Made by a program: the position numbers and the translations under genes | Source: Uloborus plumipes | Taxonomy: Eukaryota; Arthropoda; Arachnida; Araneae; Uloboridae | Length of the DNA stretch: 64,000 nt | Assembly (NCBI GenBank): GCA_038373865.1 | Contig: JAXGGA010002159.1 | Location: forward strand, 1 to 64,000 | Direction of reading: 5' to 3' | Shown here: piece by piece, positions 1 through 11,171 of the stretch | Layout of the letters: the number at the start of each line of letters is the position of its first letter | Position numbering within the stretch: position 1 is the stretch's first letter | Notes under the pieces: generated by a model | Told to the model about the DNA's origin: nothing | Database searches by the model: none | The model's input: the letters and a program-made list of their open reading frames with translations, nothing else

Positions 1-568
1 GCATGTTTTGCATATTATGCTATCTGTTGAGCATAACCCTCTTCAGAAACACTTACAAAAATTTGGGCGTTTTTGTGTGCCCTTTCGTTTCAGCTTTAAC
101 GTGTTGGTCAGCCGCACAATTCAAGGAGGATAAATGTTAAAATTGTATTCATTTTTGCAACCTAATTGCTTCCAATACAGCACTGGCAATTTGATGAAAT
201 GGTTTCTTACAGCAACGATCGTCTGTTGGTATCGTCAAAATGGCTCAATCGGAACCGTTATGCACAATTCTTCCCTTCCTCGTATAACGTATTGATCTGT
301 CTACTGGTAGAGTCGTTATGAATACACCCTCCTGGTCTGGTTAACTTCCGTCGTAATTTAACAGTACAACGCTTTAAGTTAACGGATATGGTTAACTTAC
401 AACGTTCAATTAACCCACTCCTTGCGAAATTATAGTGCGGCTCATCATATGTTTTCCGGTTTTAGATAACCTCACGAGCCCTTTTTTTGCTGACCTGCTC
501 ATTGTTAAGGGGTTACTCTCTTTCAAATGACTTTTTTTTTTTTTTTAACAAAATCGTTTTTATTTCAT
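1..568. other. No recognisable gene
   Basis: Mixed-composition DNA ending in an oligo-T stretch just before the TA tract. Short GGTTAAC/GTTAAC words recur around 340-415, but there is no coding frame, terminal repeat or RNA structure I can support. Confidence 0.5.
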
Positions 569-594
569 TTATATATATATATATATATATATAC

Positions 595-684
<90 letters not shown>
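569..684. repeat. (TA)n microsatellite
   Basis: About 115 bp of alternating TA, interrupted once near 592-600 by ACATAAAT. The apparent Tyr/Ile open frame across it is a product of the dinucleotide repeat and not a gene. Confidence 0.97.
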
Positions 685-686
<2 letters not shown>

Positions 687-2745
687 TTTAATTAAACTTT
701 AACGTATGGATTTAAATTTTATGAGATTTATATTTAAAATTAAAAAAGGCACGTTTTTTTATATCCTCTAAATAAAGTATTTTTAGTACCAACTTTTCTT
801 ACGTCATCATCATTCAAGAATAGGAATTATTAGCTATTTGCAAGTGGGTGAAATTAATGTAGACCTTTTCTTCAACGCCAATAATAAACAGAACAAGAGT
901 TTTAATTTCCCGAAGAGAAAGCAATCTTTTTCCGCCGGAAAATCTGTACACGATAACTTGGAAATAGAAACTTTTGAGGTAGCAAAATAATCGGAAATAG
1001 CAGATAGCCGAAATCAAACATGTCTTTCTCCGCAAGTCAAATATTAGCAGAAACCCGAACTAGCCACACGGGCTCCTAAAACGAATTACTTATATTCCGC
1101 AGGTCCGGAACTAAGTTCCGCTGCCGTATTTGCAATGAAAACAACATTTGTTGATTTTCCAACGGACTCAAGGAGGGTAACGAAATATTGGCCTCGCAAA
1201 ATTTAATGGGAATATCACTTTCGCTGCGCTTTGGGAGGATTAAATGCGTGTAGCCGCACCCCTTTGGTAAATAAAATATCTATAGGAATTTTAAACTGCA
1301 ATTCAGCAAGTTAAACATTTCAAAATTCGATGACGGAATCTTTCTTACGCTGTCTTTATAATGTCAAATATTTCATTTTCGCTGTGGGTAAATATATTTT
1401 TTCTCTAACTTTGGTAAAATGTTAAGACTATGAAGAAAATTAGTCTTATGCCTCTAAAGTTTTACTGAGCATTATTAGAAGAATATATTTTTAAGCAACA
1501 TGTTGTTAGTTAATTTTTTGTAGAATCTTACTCCGCATCCAACCATCACAACGTAATTCTAAATATAAATTATTTTATAATTATTTGCCAGTCGCTTTGA
1601 AAAAATTTAAAATTGCATGAGTCCCATCAGAAAAAAGTTTTTACCATCTCCTGCAAAGTAGTGATAATGTGTTTTCCATTAGTTTGCCTTGAAGATTCCG
1701 ATATTACATCATCCACGAACAAGTGCTAATTTAGTTTGACTGAAATGTTTACTGAATTTTGCTGTAAAAATACAGAAAAATAAAAGTCTGCTAGCCTTGT
1801 TTGTCAGTTTTGAGCATGTTATCAGTGAAAAAACTTCGTTAAGATGAAATGTAAACATTAAATTGTCTACGAATTTAAAAGAAATGATGGTAAACAAATC
1901 GGCATTTGATTCTGGAAAATGTACACAAATTCTTGCTTTCTATATGATAAAGGAATTTGTTAACTTCAAAAGTTTTGTGATGCGGACGTTAAAGCTCTTT
2001 GAAATTCAATTAGACTTATTGTTTTTAAATTTAATTAACGGTGATTGTTTTGTGTTTAGAACAAGGCATTTGTATATTTCTTATTTTGTGTAACTTAACA
2101 ATGAGAACTAATATTTTTCATTTATAAACAGAAAAAGTTTAAATGGTTGAGTTTAAAGGATTTTGATCAACACATTTACATTACCATGTCAAAACATCAA
2201 TTCAAGTAAAAGCTTCTTTTCTCCATTTAAGCGGACACTCGTTTTATATTGACTGTAGCTAAAGCGAAATAATACTGACTAACATAACAATAATACTGAC
2301 TAACAAATTCTTAATTGAAACAGTATATAAGCTGTGTGAAATTTTCTCACTTTTGTATAAATAAATAGAGATTTTAAAATATCGATAAGTTAAGTTCATT
2401 CTTTTTATTAAGAAAAAAGTAAAAAACATTTATGCTTTAACTTGTATTTCTTACTACGAAATAGAATTTTAGTGCTTTGTAAACATTCGCTGTATTCAAG
2501 AATACTAATTCTTAGTTAGTATCAAAAATTGCTTTTTATAGCTATAATATTTTCACATTACTTACCTTCAGCTCTCTGAATGTGGAGTTTTCGACTATAT
2601 CTGGATTAGTATTTCCTGTCCGTGATATTCTGGAAAGTTTTACATTTTGAAAATCAATATTTTTTCATTCGCTTTCTTGAATTTTTCAAATTCTCTATGT
2701 CGTCAGCAGGGGAAATTTGATAGGGGTGGGGCACCAATAATTACT
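685..2745. other. No recognisable gene
   Basis: AT-rich DNA. A slightly more GC-rich patch lies at about 1050-1260 but has no long frame, no splice-bounded conserved exon and no terminal repeats. Nothing else supported. Confidence 0.5.
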
Positions 2746-2749
2746 TCAA

Positions 2750-3246
2750 CCCATTTATGCCCAGTATCCTAAAAACGGGAGGCTTGTTAGTTACTGCATA
2801 AAAAAACCTGTTATGGGTATATCCGTTTACTAAAGCTGTTTTTCACAAGTTAAATAGTCCTTCTTCTTGAGAAAACCAGTTAGAGCCACTATTTGGAGAC
2901 CAGAGTTCTTTTATTGACAGCTATTTTCAGACAAATCAGCCAAGCAACGATCCAGCATGGGTAGCCACAGAAAGTAAGTGTTTTTTGCGTGCCTTGTTTT
3001 CATAAAATTAAACTATTTTAAAATTACTTGCTTAAAATTGATCACAGATGCCTTCTGTAACGTTACTTTGCAAAAGTTAAGTCAAGTAAGGTCGTATTTT
3101 TCTCACATTTCTGCAAAATATCCCCTAAACTTAGAAAATATGGCAACAGCGAACTACTTTAAGCCTAAAATGTATGTAAACCATTCCAAATAAGAGCAGA
3201 TAAAAATTGAAAAAAAATTGTTAAAAAAAACTTGGGCATAAATGGG
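2750..3246. mobile_element. piggyBac-type MITE 1
   Basis: A 497-bp segment with terminal inverted repeats: left CCCATTTATGCCCAGT, right (reverse complement) CCCATTTATGCCCAAG. It is followed by TTAA at 3247-3250 and preceded by TCAA at 2746-2749, one change from TTAA. Ends beginning with CCC and a TTAA target duplication are the hallmark of piggyBac elements. No transposase is present, so this is a non-autonomous copy. The 71-codon frame inside it has no family features. Confidence 0.72.
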
Positions 3247-3250
3247 TTAA

Positions 3251-5640
3251 AAATATCTACGATCCCATTGTTTCACGACATAAAATAATAAAAATACAAT
3301 ATTTTTTGCATTTTAGATGCAGAGCTCGCTAAAACAGCGGTTTTCAATTTTTTTAGATAGAATACTTGAGGAAGAATCCCAGCAATGTCTTTTACAACAT
3401 AGAGTGAATAATTCAATTATCTTGAATCAAAAACCGTTAAGTCCACTTTTATGAAAAATAATTGCATTAAAAAATATATACGTTTCAGATCTCCTTTACC
3501 GATGGCTTAACAGCAATAAATCAAAAACACTATATTTCAACAAAACTTAAATGTAATCTGAGGATTTTAAATAACTAGTCTTGATTCTAAACGACTCAAT
3601 TATGCTTGAGTGTATTATTTTTTGATAGCTCAGATATTATTATAAAGTTACACAATTTTTATTCAAATACACTGTTAGATGAAATGAGTTTTAACCTTAA
3701 TACTTACGCAAATCCATGATTTTGTTATTTTATGTACTGTTGAGTGTATATTAATTTTTACATGCGTGTACCCTGAGAGAGAGGACACTTTCAAATTTAT
3801 CTTAGTTATTTTTAAAAACTGATAAATTAATTACTACTATTAGGTTTATATATTTTAAACATGGTTAAATCTTCGTTCTGAAATTTTTAATGTTGAGGTA
3901 GTTTTTGTGAGAAATATCCTTGATAAAATTGCCCTATTTGTCCCTACTCTTCCCTTTGTATGCTTTTTATTCATTTTTTTACGGCAGAGTTGTTTCTCGC
4001 ATTTTTATCATTGGGTTAATGCTTAGTTTTTCAGTTCATATGATCAGATGTGTTTTATCCCCGTACCCTTTTAATGTGCTTCAGATCTTGTTATTATTGT
4101 ATTTCTGGTGTAACACGTGCGCTACACTATTTCTTTTCCAGACCAAGTGTTTTTAAAAGTGTTGCCCACTTACGATAAATTTTCGAGGCATTATTAAGAA
4201 AGTTGTTGCTATAAAAACAGTTAATTAGCAGTTTCGATTAGTCATGTTTTTCAGAGATTTATTCTGTGAATATAATATGTTTTAGTTTTTACTTATTTAG
4301 CTATACGACAGCCTTCAATGTAAGTATTTCTCGTCAAGCGTATGAGTCAAAATGTAATTTATTAAAAAATTTACTTTTTTATGTTGTACACATTCTCACG
4401 TTCATTTGTACTGTTGAAATGATCTTGTTCTAAAATCTAAAAACCAAGAGCCTGTCAGTATGTCATGGTTCCATAAATGGACTGTATCCGGTGAAATCTT
4501 TTTATGTATTTTAGTATGATATAGAGACAAAACAACGACCTAAAATACATAAATCCCTTATTTTCATTATTGTAACATGCTTTTGAATAATTCAAACTTA
4601 TTAAAGTATCAAGAAGTGAACAATCGTGAAAAAATTGCTGGCAATAAATCATTCATTTAATATTTATAGTGAAAAAAATGCCGAGCTTATGAGTAAAAAG
4701 CTTTATGCAAATGAAATGTAAAATGTAAAACATTTTAAAACGATGTTTATTGATTTTCTTAACCATTGAAATGGTCTTTTTGCACGAATTTGCTTCAGAT
4801 TTGGATCAATTTAGCTCGCAAAGGTTCTTTTTTATTTAATAGCCTTGTGCGTTTCCGTGATCACGAGATGCTAAAAATCATTAAAGCAAATCAATGCGTA
4901 AATACAGTTTTGAAAATGGTAAAATTTATAAGAGAGAATAAAAGATAATGCTCGTTTTGAAAGTGATATCAGTTTTATTTAACAAAGTTATGTTGGTTTA
5001 AAGCAATAAAACGATTTGCTTCTTTAACGGCAAATTTCAGAGCAAACCGAAACATTAGAATTGACTTATGGATCTGATGAATACGTCAAACGTAATGACA
5101 TTGTGAAACTTAAAAACTGATTGACTCTACTCTAATGCAACCTAAAACGTGGAGTTTTTATAAATCTAAAATGATTTTTTAACCTAAAGCACGATAAAAT
5201 TGACGATATCAAAACTAGTCACTCAGCTTGTTAACTATAATGTACAATAATACGTGCTGTTATGTTCTCGTTAGTTTTTGACTCTTAGTTTTAATAATCA
5301 AATATTTAGCTATTCCTTGTGTGTACCATCTGTAACTTTCTACATAAAGTGTTGTTTTGAAACAATGCTGTGCACATTTAAGGAATCAAATATGCATCAA
5401 AATAACTATTTATAAACACTGAGCAAAAAAAGGCATTTTTTCATTAAACAAATTAAGAAGTCTCCCTTTTGAACCCTAAAACACAATCATTTGAAACGTA
5501 TTCAAGCGGCTTTTCAACACTTACCGTGGAATTCAACTAATATTGTTCGTAGAATTCTTGCAATTATATATTTTTTACCTGTTATTCATTATTACGTGCG
5601 AAATCTAGGGTAACAACGTAAATGCATTAAACTGTAGTTT
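3251..5640. other. No recognisable gene
   Basis: AT-rich DNA with only chance open frames of 60-78 codons, none with a recognisable domain or neighbouring splice signals. No terminal repeats seen. Confidence 0.5.
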
Positions 5641-6400
5641 TTTACTTCCTTATACGTAGTAAAGGAAGTATTGTGATCACGAAAAAAATTTCACTCAAAT
5701 TTCGGTCTAAATTTTGACTTTGCACACCCCTGAATGAATGTCGCGTAGTTTTTTCGACCTGTCAGTACGTGCATATGTACCTAACAACATACAAACAGCC
5801 GAAAAATCAATTTCGACCACCCCCGAGTAAATTACGACGAGTTTTCTCGTGACGTCTGTATGTACGTATGTGCGTATGTGGCTCGCATAACTCAAAAACT
5901 ATATGCCGTAGAAACTTCTAGCTTGGTATGTAGGCTCTGAGGGGGGTCTAGTTGTGCACCTCCCTTGTGATTGCATTCGAATGTTCCCAAAGGGGTCTTT
6001 TACCCCTTTTTTGGGGTAAATCAATGTTAATTTCAATACAGACTCAAGTGATATGAATTGGCGCCACCACTTGGCGACATGTCGCCAAGCTTTTGGTCGC
6101 CAAGTGTTTGACTCCAACTTGGCGATTTTTTACAAATTTGGTGAAAAAATTATTTTTTGAATTTGGATTCAACTTGGCGCTATTGGCGATATTTTGCGAA
6201 AAATTCACTAAATGATATTAAAATCAGCAATATTTAGAAAAATAACCATTGTAAAATATTTTTTGCATTGTTTCGTGGTAGATTAGGGGAGTAAATATTT
6301 GAATTGTTACCTTGCTCACTCCAAGCACTTTTTTTAACACTTAAGGCAACTACTAAGAAATTTACACGTAAAAGGAAGTAGTGTGGGGTCCATACCAGAT
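5641..6400. repeat. Dispersed TTGGCG repeat, copy 1
   Basis: The stretch from about 5950 to 6400 matches 41800-42265 in the same orientation. It includes a GTGCACCTCCC start, a run of TTGGCG/CGCCAAG palindromic words around 6060-6180 and a shared end with ACACGTAAAAGGAAGTAGTG at about 6364. Upstream, 5645-5680 holds a related word (ACGTAGTAAAGGAAGTATTG) that echoes the right end in direct orientation and is preceded by a small ACTTCCTT hairpin partner, so the element may begin near 5645. No coding frame. Family not recognised. Confidence 0.7.
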
Positions 6401-6779
6401 TTTTTTTAATAGCACAAAAAAGGAGAGAATGGAATAAATAAAGAAAGAAAGAGAACAGAAGAAGAGAGTGGGAGACATTAGGGAATATAGGGGAAGACCG
6501 CCTATATTGGACCTCCTAAGAACAGAAGGCCTGTGTCGCTCAATGTGAAGCAAAACCGAAATGCAAAATAGGGCACCGTAAGCTTAACTTAATCAGGAAC
6601 CGCCCTAGGAGCTTATATTTTCTGGAAATATGAAAATTATTTAAAAAAAAAATTATCTTATAAAAAGTTGCGAAAGTATATATGAGCCTAATATGAGCCT
6701 AATTATGAGCCGAATATATGAGTCCAAATTGAACCATGCGCTTCCTAAATTGGACCGTACCAGAAAATCATAAAATTAG

Positions 6780-8270
6780 TTATATTTGAACTATACAGCC
6801 TTTCTCCAGGATTTGCAATGGAATTTCTTTTGCTTTGGCCTCACTTAGACAGTGTTGATAAACTCGCCGATGGCATTTCGTACACTTAATCATGCTTTGC
6901 ACTTCATCTCTATGGCAAATATTGCAATAGCAATTGTTTTGCGCATTTTTTTGTTTCTTCTTGTGTGACTTTTTCTGCTCTATGCCTCTTTTATACGGCG
7001 CTAGAAAGATTGCTGAGATAGCCTTCCTTTTTTTCCCTTCTATTTCTTTAGGCAAAGGTGATACGCGAGCCAGCTTTACAAACTCATAGTTAGAGTTGAC
7101 AATCATGTTTTGATGAGAACTATCCGCCGATTCTGCAGAACTTGTACTAATTTAAGTCGTAGCTAGTTCTTGTACATGGTGTACAACTTACACTGAACAT
7201 GTAACCTGTTCACTTTGAGTATTATTATCTGGACTATTTGCCTCTAACTCTGCTGCAGTCAAGTCAATGTCATTAAACACCTGTCCATCAAGGCCAAACT
7301 CCTGTTCTTTGGAATCAATTTACAGCATTTGCCATGGCCTTGATTACCGTTTGCCCATAAGAGTTACCTCTCATTGGCAGGAGTTCAAGCGAAACACGGA
7401 CGATCGCAACTCACCATTGCAATTGCAAATTCCCAAATTTGGATAAGTTGCAATCGCTATAAATGCTAATCGCACTGACGTCACTACGGGTGGAGCCAAT
7501 AAGAGCTCACAAGCAGTCAGCGATCTCCTCTTATTCGCCAAGTAGGCTGTGACGTTTTATCTAGCTCGTTTTTCATAGGCAAACGTCACGCTGACTTCAC
7601 GATGTTTTTATCAAGAAACGTTCTAATGTAATTCACTTCCAGTAGCGATTGCAATTTGAGATCGCCTGTTTCACTTGAATTCCTGCCATTGGATGTTCTC
7701 GAGTCCATGTATCCCATGCTCGATTAAAATGTGTAGACAGCGACTGAATAAAGACTACAGCTACGTGCATTATGTGCTTAAAGAGAAAGCATTATTATAT
7801 CGTTCTTGTTAGCCAAGTTTATTGCATCAATGTTCTTTATGTAAGTGCTGTGCATATCCATTAATAGAAGGACATTTTTTTACATTGCTTGGCTTAACAG
7901 TTTTAATGAAATGTTGTGTCAATTGTGCGAATTATCGTTTGTGATCCGACCTTTTGTTTGAACAAGCATATTCCTCACCAGGGGATGCTTTTACGATAAA
8001 TTCATACATGGAACGTAATCTTTTGAAAATAAGCATGGGGAGCTTGCAATTCTGTTGCACTCATGCAGTAAATAACAAGTGTGTTTCTTTCACGTTCACC
8101 ACTTATTACTGCTCCAACCTGATGTTTACCTCTGTAAGTCAATATATTTTGGGGCTTTTGGACGGTGAAAAGACCGGCTTCATCTTCATTAAACATTTTA
8201 GTAGCATATAAATTGTTTCCTTTTAAAACCTTTTCGAAATTTCATTTTTCTCTCTGTAAACCAGAATAAA
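6780..8270 (-). pseudogene. pogo-like DDE transposase remnant (copy A)
   Basis: Reading from the minus strand, 8196-8002 encodes the first catalytic block of a DDE_1 (pogo/jerky-like) transposase: FNEDEAGLFTVQKPQ, in which the Asp of the NxDE motif is the first metal ligand. Near 7870-7790 another frame gives LLMDMHSTYIKNID, the second catalytic block, whose Asp is retained although the usual DGHS is changed. The C-terminal piece, 7106-6780, is a basic lysine-rich stretch followed by a Cys/His zinc-binding pattern (CNIC, KCTKC, HC), as in many insect pogo-like transposases. Frames are broken between blocks, and the MITE at 7378-7685 splits the region that in copy B encodes ACDTWMREHP. The CENP-B-type DNA-binding N-terminus is not visible. 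The plus-strand frame at 7954-8211 is an antisense shadow. Confidence 0.82.
7378..7685. mobile_element. hAT-type MITE nested in pogo copy A
   Basis: A 308-bp insertion with inverted ends CAGGAGTTCAAGCGAAACA (left) and CAGGAATTCAAGTGAAACA (right, reverse complement). It is bounded by TCATTGG (7371-7377) and CCATTGG (7686-7692), a 7-bp near-perfect duplication. Copy B carries the uninterrupted site (reverse complement of about 31036-31052), and removing the insert from copy A brings the two copies to nearly equal length. The CAGG ends and 7-8 bp duplication suggest hAT, though the length of the duplication is not fully certain. Confidence 0.78.
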
Positions 8271-9202
8271 TTTTATTTAAGTTAATAATTATGTTTAACA
8301 ACCTGAAACTGCAGCTTATTGGATGAAGAGAGAAAAAACAGAAAACATACATTTTAAAAAGTTGCAGCTTCTGCTTGATAAAAATGTGCTTCATAAAAAA
8401 GTTTAAATGAATAACGTGAGTAGGTGTTAAAATATGCTGAAAATAATTTTGATTACGCTATTAATTAAGACGAGTCACTTATTTTATGTTACGATTAATA
8501 AAAAATCTTGTTTAAAATCATATTCTTAAATTGGACCACCGGCCCAATATAGGACATTGTTTTCGGTCCAATAAAGGAAAACACGCAATTTTTTATTTTT
8601 CAGTTCATTGCTCTGTTAAAAATTATTGCAATCGCGCATGTAAATACATCGATGTAATCCTTATTAAACAGATTATAATACAGTAACAGCATTTTACCGC
8701 AATTCACAAGTTTTTGAGTTATCCTTCTAGAAACAAGTCCGCGAAATAAGATTTCGTACGTTTTCAACACAAATCTAGCCGTAACTCACGCCAAACAGTT
8801 CGAAGACTGGTGAAACTTCATACAAATTAATTTTATTCATAAAACTTTATATTTCTACTGTTAAAGTGTAGCACAGACCTCTGTACTAGATTTTAAGCCC
8901 GAGGTCCAATTTAAGCAGTGGTCCAATATAGGCGGTCTTCCCCTAATATGTCTGAAAAATAGGAAAGATTTATTTATATTCATTGATGTAAATTATTCGT
9001 ATAAAATGTTTATTTTTTAATACATTTTTTATGTAAAAAGGATATGCGTAATTAAAAGATACGGAAGTTGTAAACAAATGAAGTGGAAAGAACCAGTGCT
9101 TTTTCAAATTTTAAAAAATGTTTTGAAAGAAAAAAACAACATTAAAATGGTAGTAGAAAATCTTAATTTAAATAAATAAATTTAAAAAAAAACACATTTT
9201 TC

Positions 9203-9647
9203 AATATAAAAAAATAAAATCAGCCAATTGTCGCGTAAGTTAACATAAAATCAAAGAAAATTGGAATTTATACATTCTTGAAAGTGAATGGCTAAAGGAA
9301 AGATGCACAAATGCTGTGAAGTTGTAAAACAAATTTAACTCCTAAAGAAACTTAAATATCTGTAAATGAAAAGATATATTTTTACAAATTTTTGAAAATT
9401 AGTACGTGGAATACTATTCTTCATATACCTAGACATTTTATATATTTATCTGATTTAGTTTAGCTATTTAACTGTCCGTTATGCAAAAGTGTTTCTTTAA
9501 GGCGTAATGGATTCATTTTGTTTTACAACTTCACAGCATTTGTGCATCTTTCCTTTAGCCATTCACTTTCAAGAATGTATAAATTCCAATTTTCTTTGAT
9601 TTTATGTTAACTTACGCGACAATTGGCTGATTTTATTTTTTTATATT
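9203..9647. repeat. Perfect 131-bp inverted repeat
   Basis: The arm at 9203-9333 is exactly matched by the reverse complement of 9517-9647, around a 183-bp spacer with weak residual symmetry near its edges. No target duplication or known terminal motif is visible at the outer edges. A transcript would form a long perfect hairpin. It could be a recent inverted duplication, a template-switch product, an unknown fold-back MITE or an assembly artefact. Confidence 0.93.
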
Positions 9648-10900
9648 TTGCCCCATAAGATTGATCCGAACATAAACCTCTATAATGTATTCTGGTTGTT
9701 GATTCAACGTGTGCTACATCTGTATATGTTTAATCCTGAAATTACCGGTTTTTAATAGTAGCAGTTCAGTACAGTTGATTTCCATTAATATCTGAGTAAA
9801 GTAAGCATATTTAGTTCGAGAAAAATAAATGCAGAAAAGAAATTCATTTTATATAGTCTTAAGAAATACAATAAAATCATGGGTTTTCATATGTGCAGCA
9901 ATGGTTTACCTTACTTTTCGGACGTATTCCCCGTATAATGGTATATTGTGATTCTAAAGCACATTCATTTAAATTATAGCTCGATACCAGTCACTTTTTT
10001 ATTATATTATAGAGACATTTTTCAGTGTATCAACAGTATATTTTTCAACAGTTCATAGTTTAAGATAATTTGCAGACATTAATCCGTCTATCAACATTTC
10101 TATAAGTATGATGCAAATAATAGGCCGACCCTTTCATCATTGCCTGAGAGTTTGGATTGAGAACTTTTAGGACTATATGACCACATTATAATTAACGCTC
10201 CCAAATCAGCCTTAGTGCATACGGAAGATCTTCGACATGTTATCATTGAACCGAAAATCCTTCAGCTGTGAGCTTGATGCATTAATACTGAGCAGTTGCA
10301 AAATAAAATCTTTTTTTTTTCGAAAAAAATAAGAAAAAAAAAAGATAGTGGGCTTGATTCAGAACAAGATGGTCATAGATAAAAGTCTGGTGTTTCACCG
10401 ATTATTGCTAACGTATAAAATTGTAAGAAATATTCAGTATTGTCAAATATGCTAAATGTTCATCATTCAAGAGAATTAAGGATTTATCAATGATGAGGGA
10501 GAGAGGGGGGGGGGCAAAATATGGTGGATTAGGTTGTTACTTTTTTTGGAATTTGATAAAAGAAAAGAAAGAAAGAAAAAAAATAGAAACTCGCATTTTA
10601 CAGAGAAATTTTAGTAGACATAATCTATTTGAAGAACGTTTTCAATAACCAAAATAGTTCATAGTAAGTGAGGGTAAGAAACAGAACGGAAGATTAATAC
10701 GATTTTTTTTTAGAACGGAAGAACGGGATGGAATTAAAAAAGGAATGCTGTAAAGATAAAGTGCATTCACATTTTTGTATGTTGTGATCAATTCAAGTGT
10801 TTTAATTCATAGTATTTGCATTTTGTTTTAAAAATCTAGTGAATTCCTTAATCAGGAATTAAATTCGGTTTAAATTCGGTTATTTACGCATTCATTTGAG
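9648..10900. other. No recognisable gene
   Basis: AT-rich DNA with a run of ten G at 10505-10514 and A-rich simple sequence around 10310-10345 and 10555-10585. No coding or terminal-repeat signal. Confidence 0.5.
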
Positions 10901-11169
10901 GAAAATGACTAACTCATCAAATAGAATGTTTCATTATAAAAATAATGTATTTTTCACTTTGCCCCATGGTTTTTAAAGTGAAGAATTTTTAACCTTTTTC
11001 GAAGGTGCAAACCAACTGCCAAAAATGAAAAATAACATTTTAACGACAAGGGTATAACAAAATACATTATTTCTTTTTTGCGTACACTGATATTTAAAGC
11101 AAATATCAGATCTAGTCTTTTTGAAACAAGTGTGTTATCTTAACTATTTCACTTTGCCCCACATTCCCC
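10900..11169. mobile_element. TA-flanked MITE family M, copy 1 (3' part)
   Basis: The right end reads TTTCACTTTGCCCCACATTC followed by CCC and TA at 11170-11171. The block around 10908-10985 (CATCAAATAGAA ... TTTTTCACTTTGCCCC ... GGTTTTTAAAGTG) matches the corresponding block of copy 2 at 16736-16802. The left end, expected near 10350, is not recognisable, so this copy looks truncated or strongly diverged. Confidence 0.65.
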
Positions 11170-11171
11170 TA

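Larger units (their letters stand above)
6490..8943 (-). mobile_element. pogo/Tigger-like DNA transposon, copy A
   Basis: A 2454-bp element with perfect 24-bp terminal inverted repeats beginning GGGGAAGACCGCCTATATTG, flanked by TA at 6488-6489 and 8944-8945. The target duplication TA and the transposase type fit the pogo branch of Tc1/mariner. TTGGACC/GGTCCAA words recur inside both ends (about 6510, 6735, 8530, 8575 and 8905), which are candidate transposase-binding sites. It is inverted relative to copy B at 29791-31926. A 308-bp MITE interrupts the transposase. The copy is dead but retains recognisable coding blocks. Confidence 0.88.

Noticed and set aside
7954..8211. A plus-strand 85-codon frame.
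   Set aside because: Antisense shadow of the pogo transposase block encoded on the minus strand.
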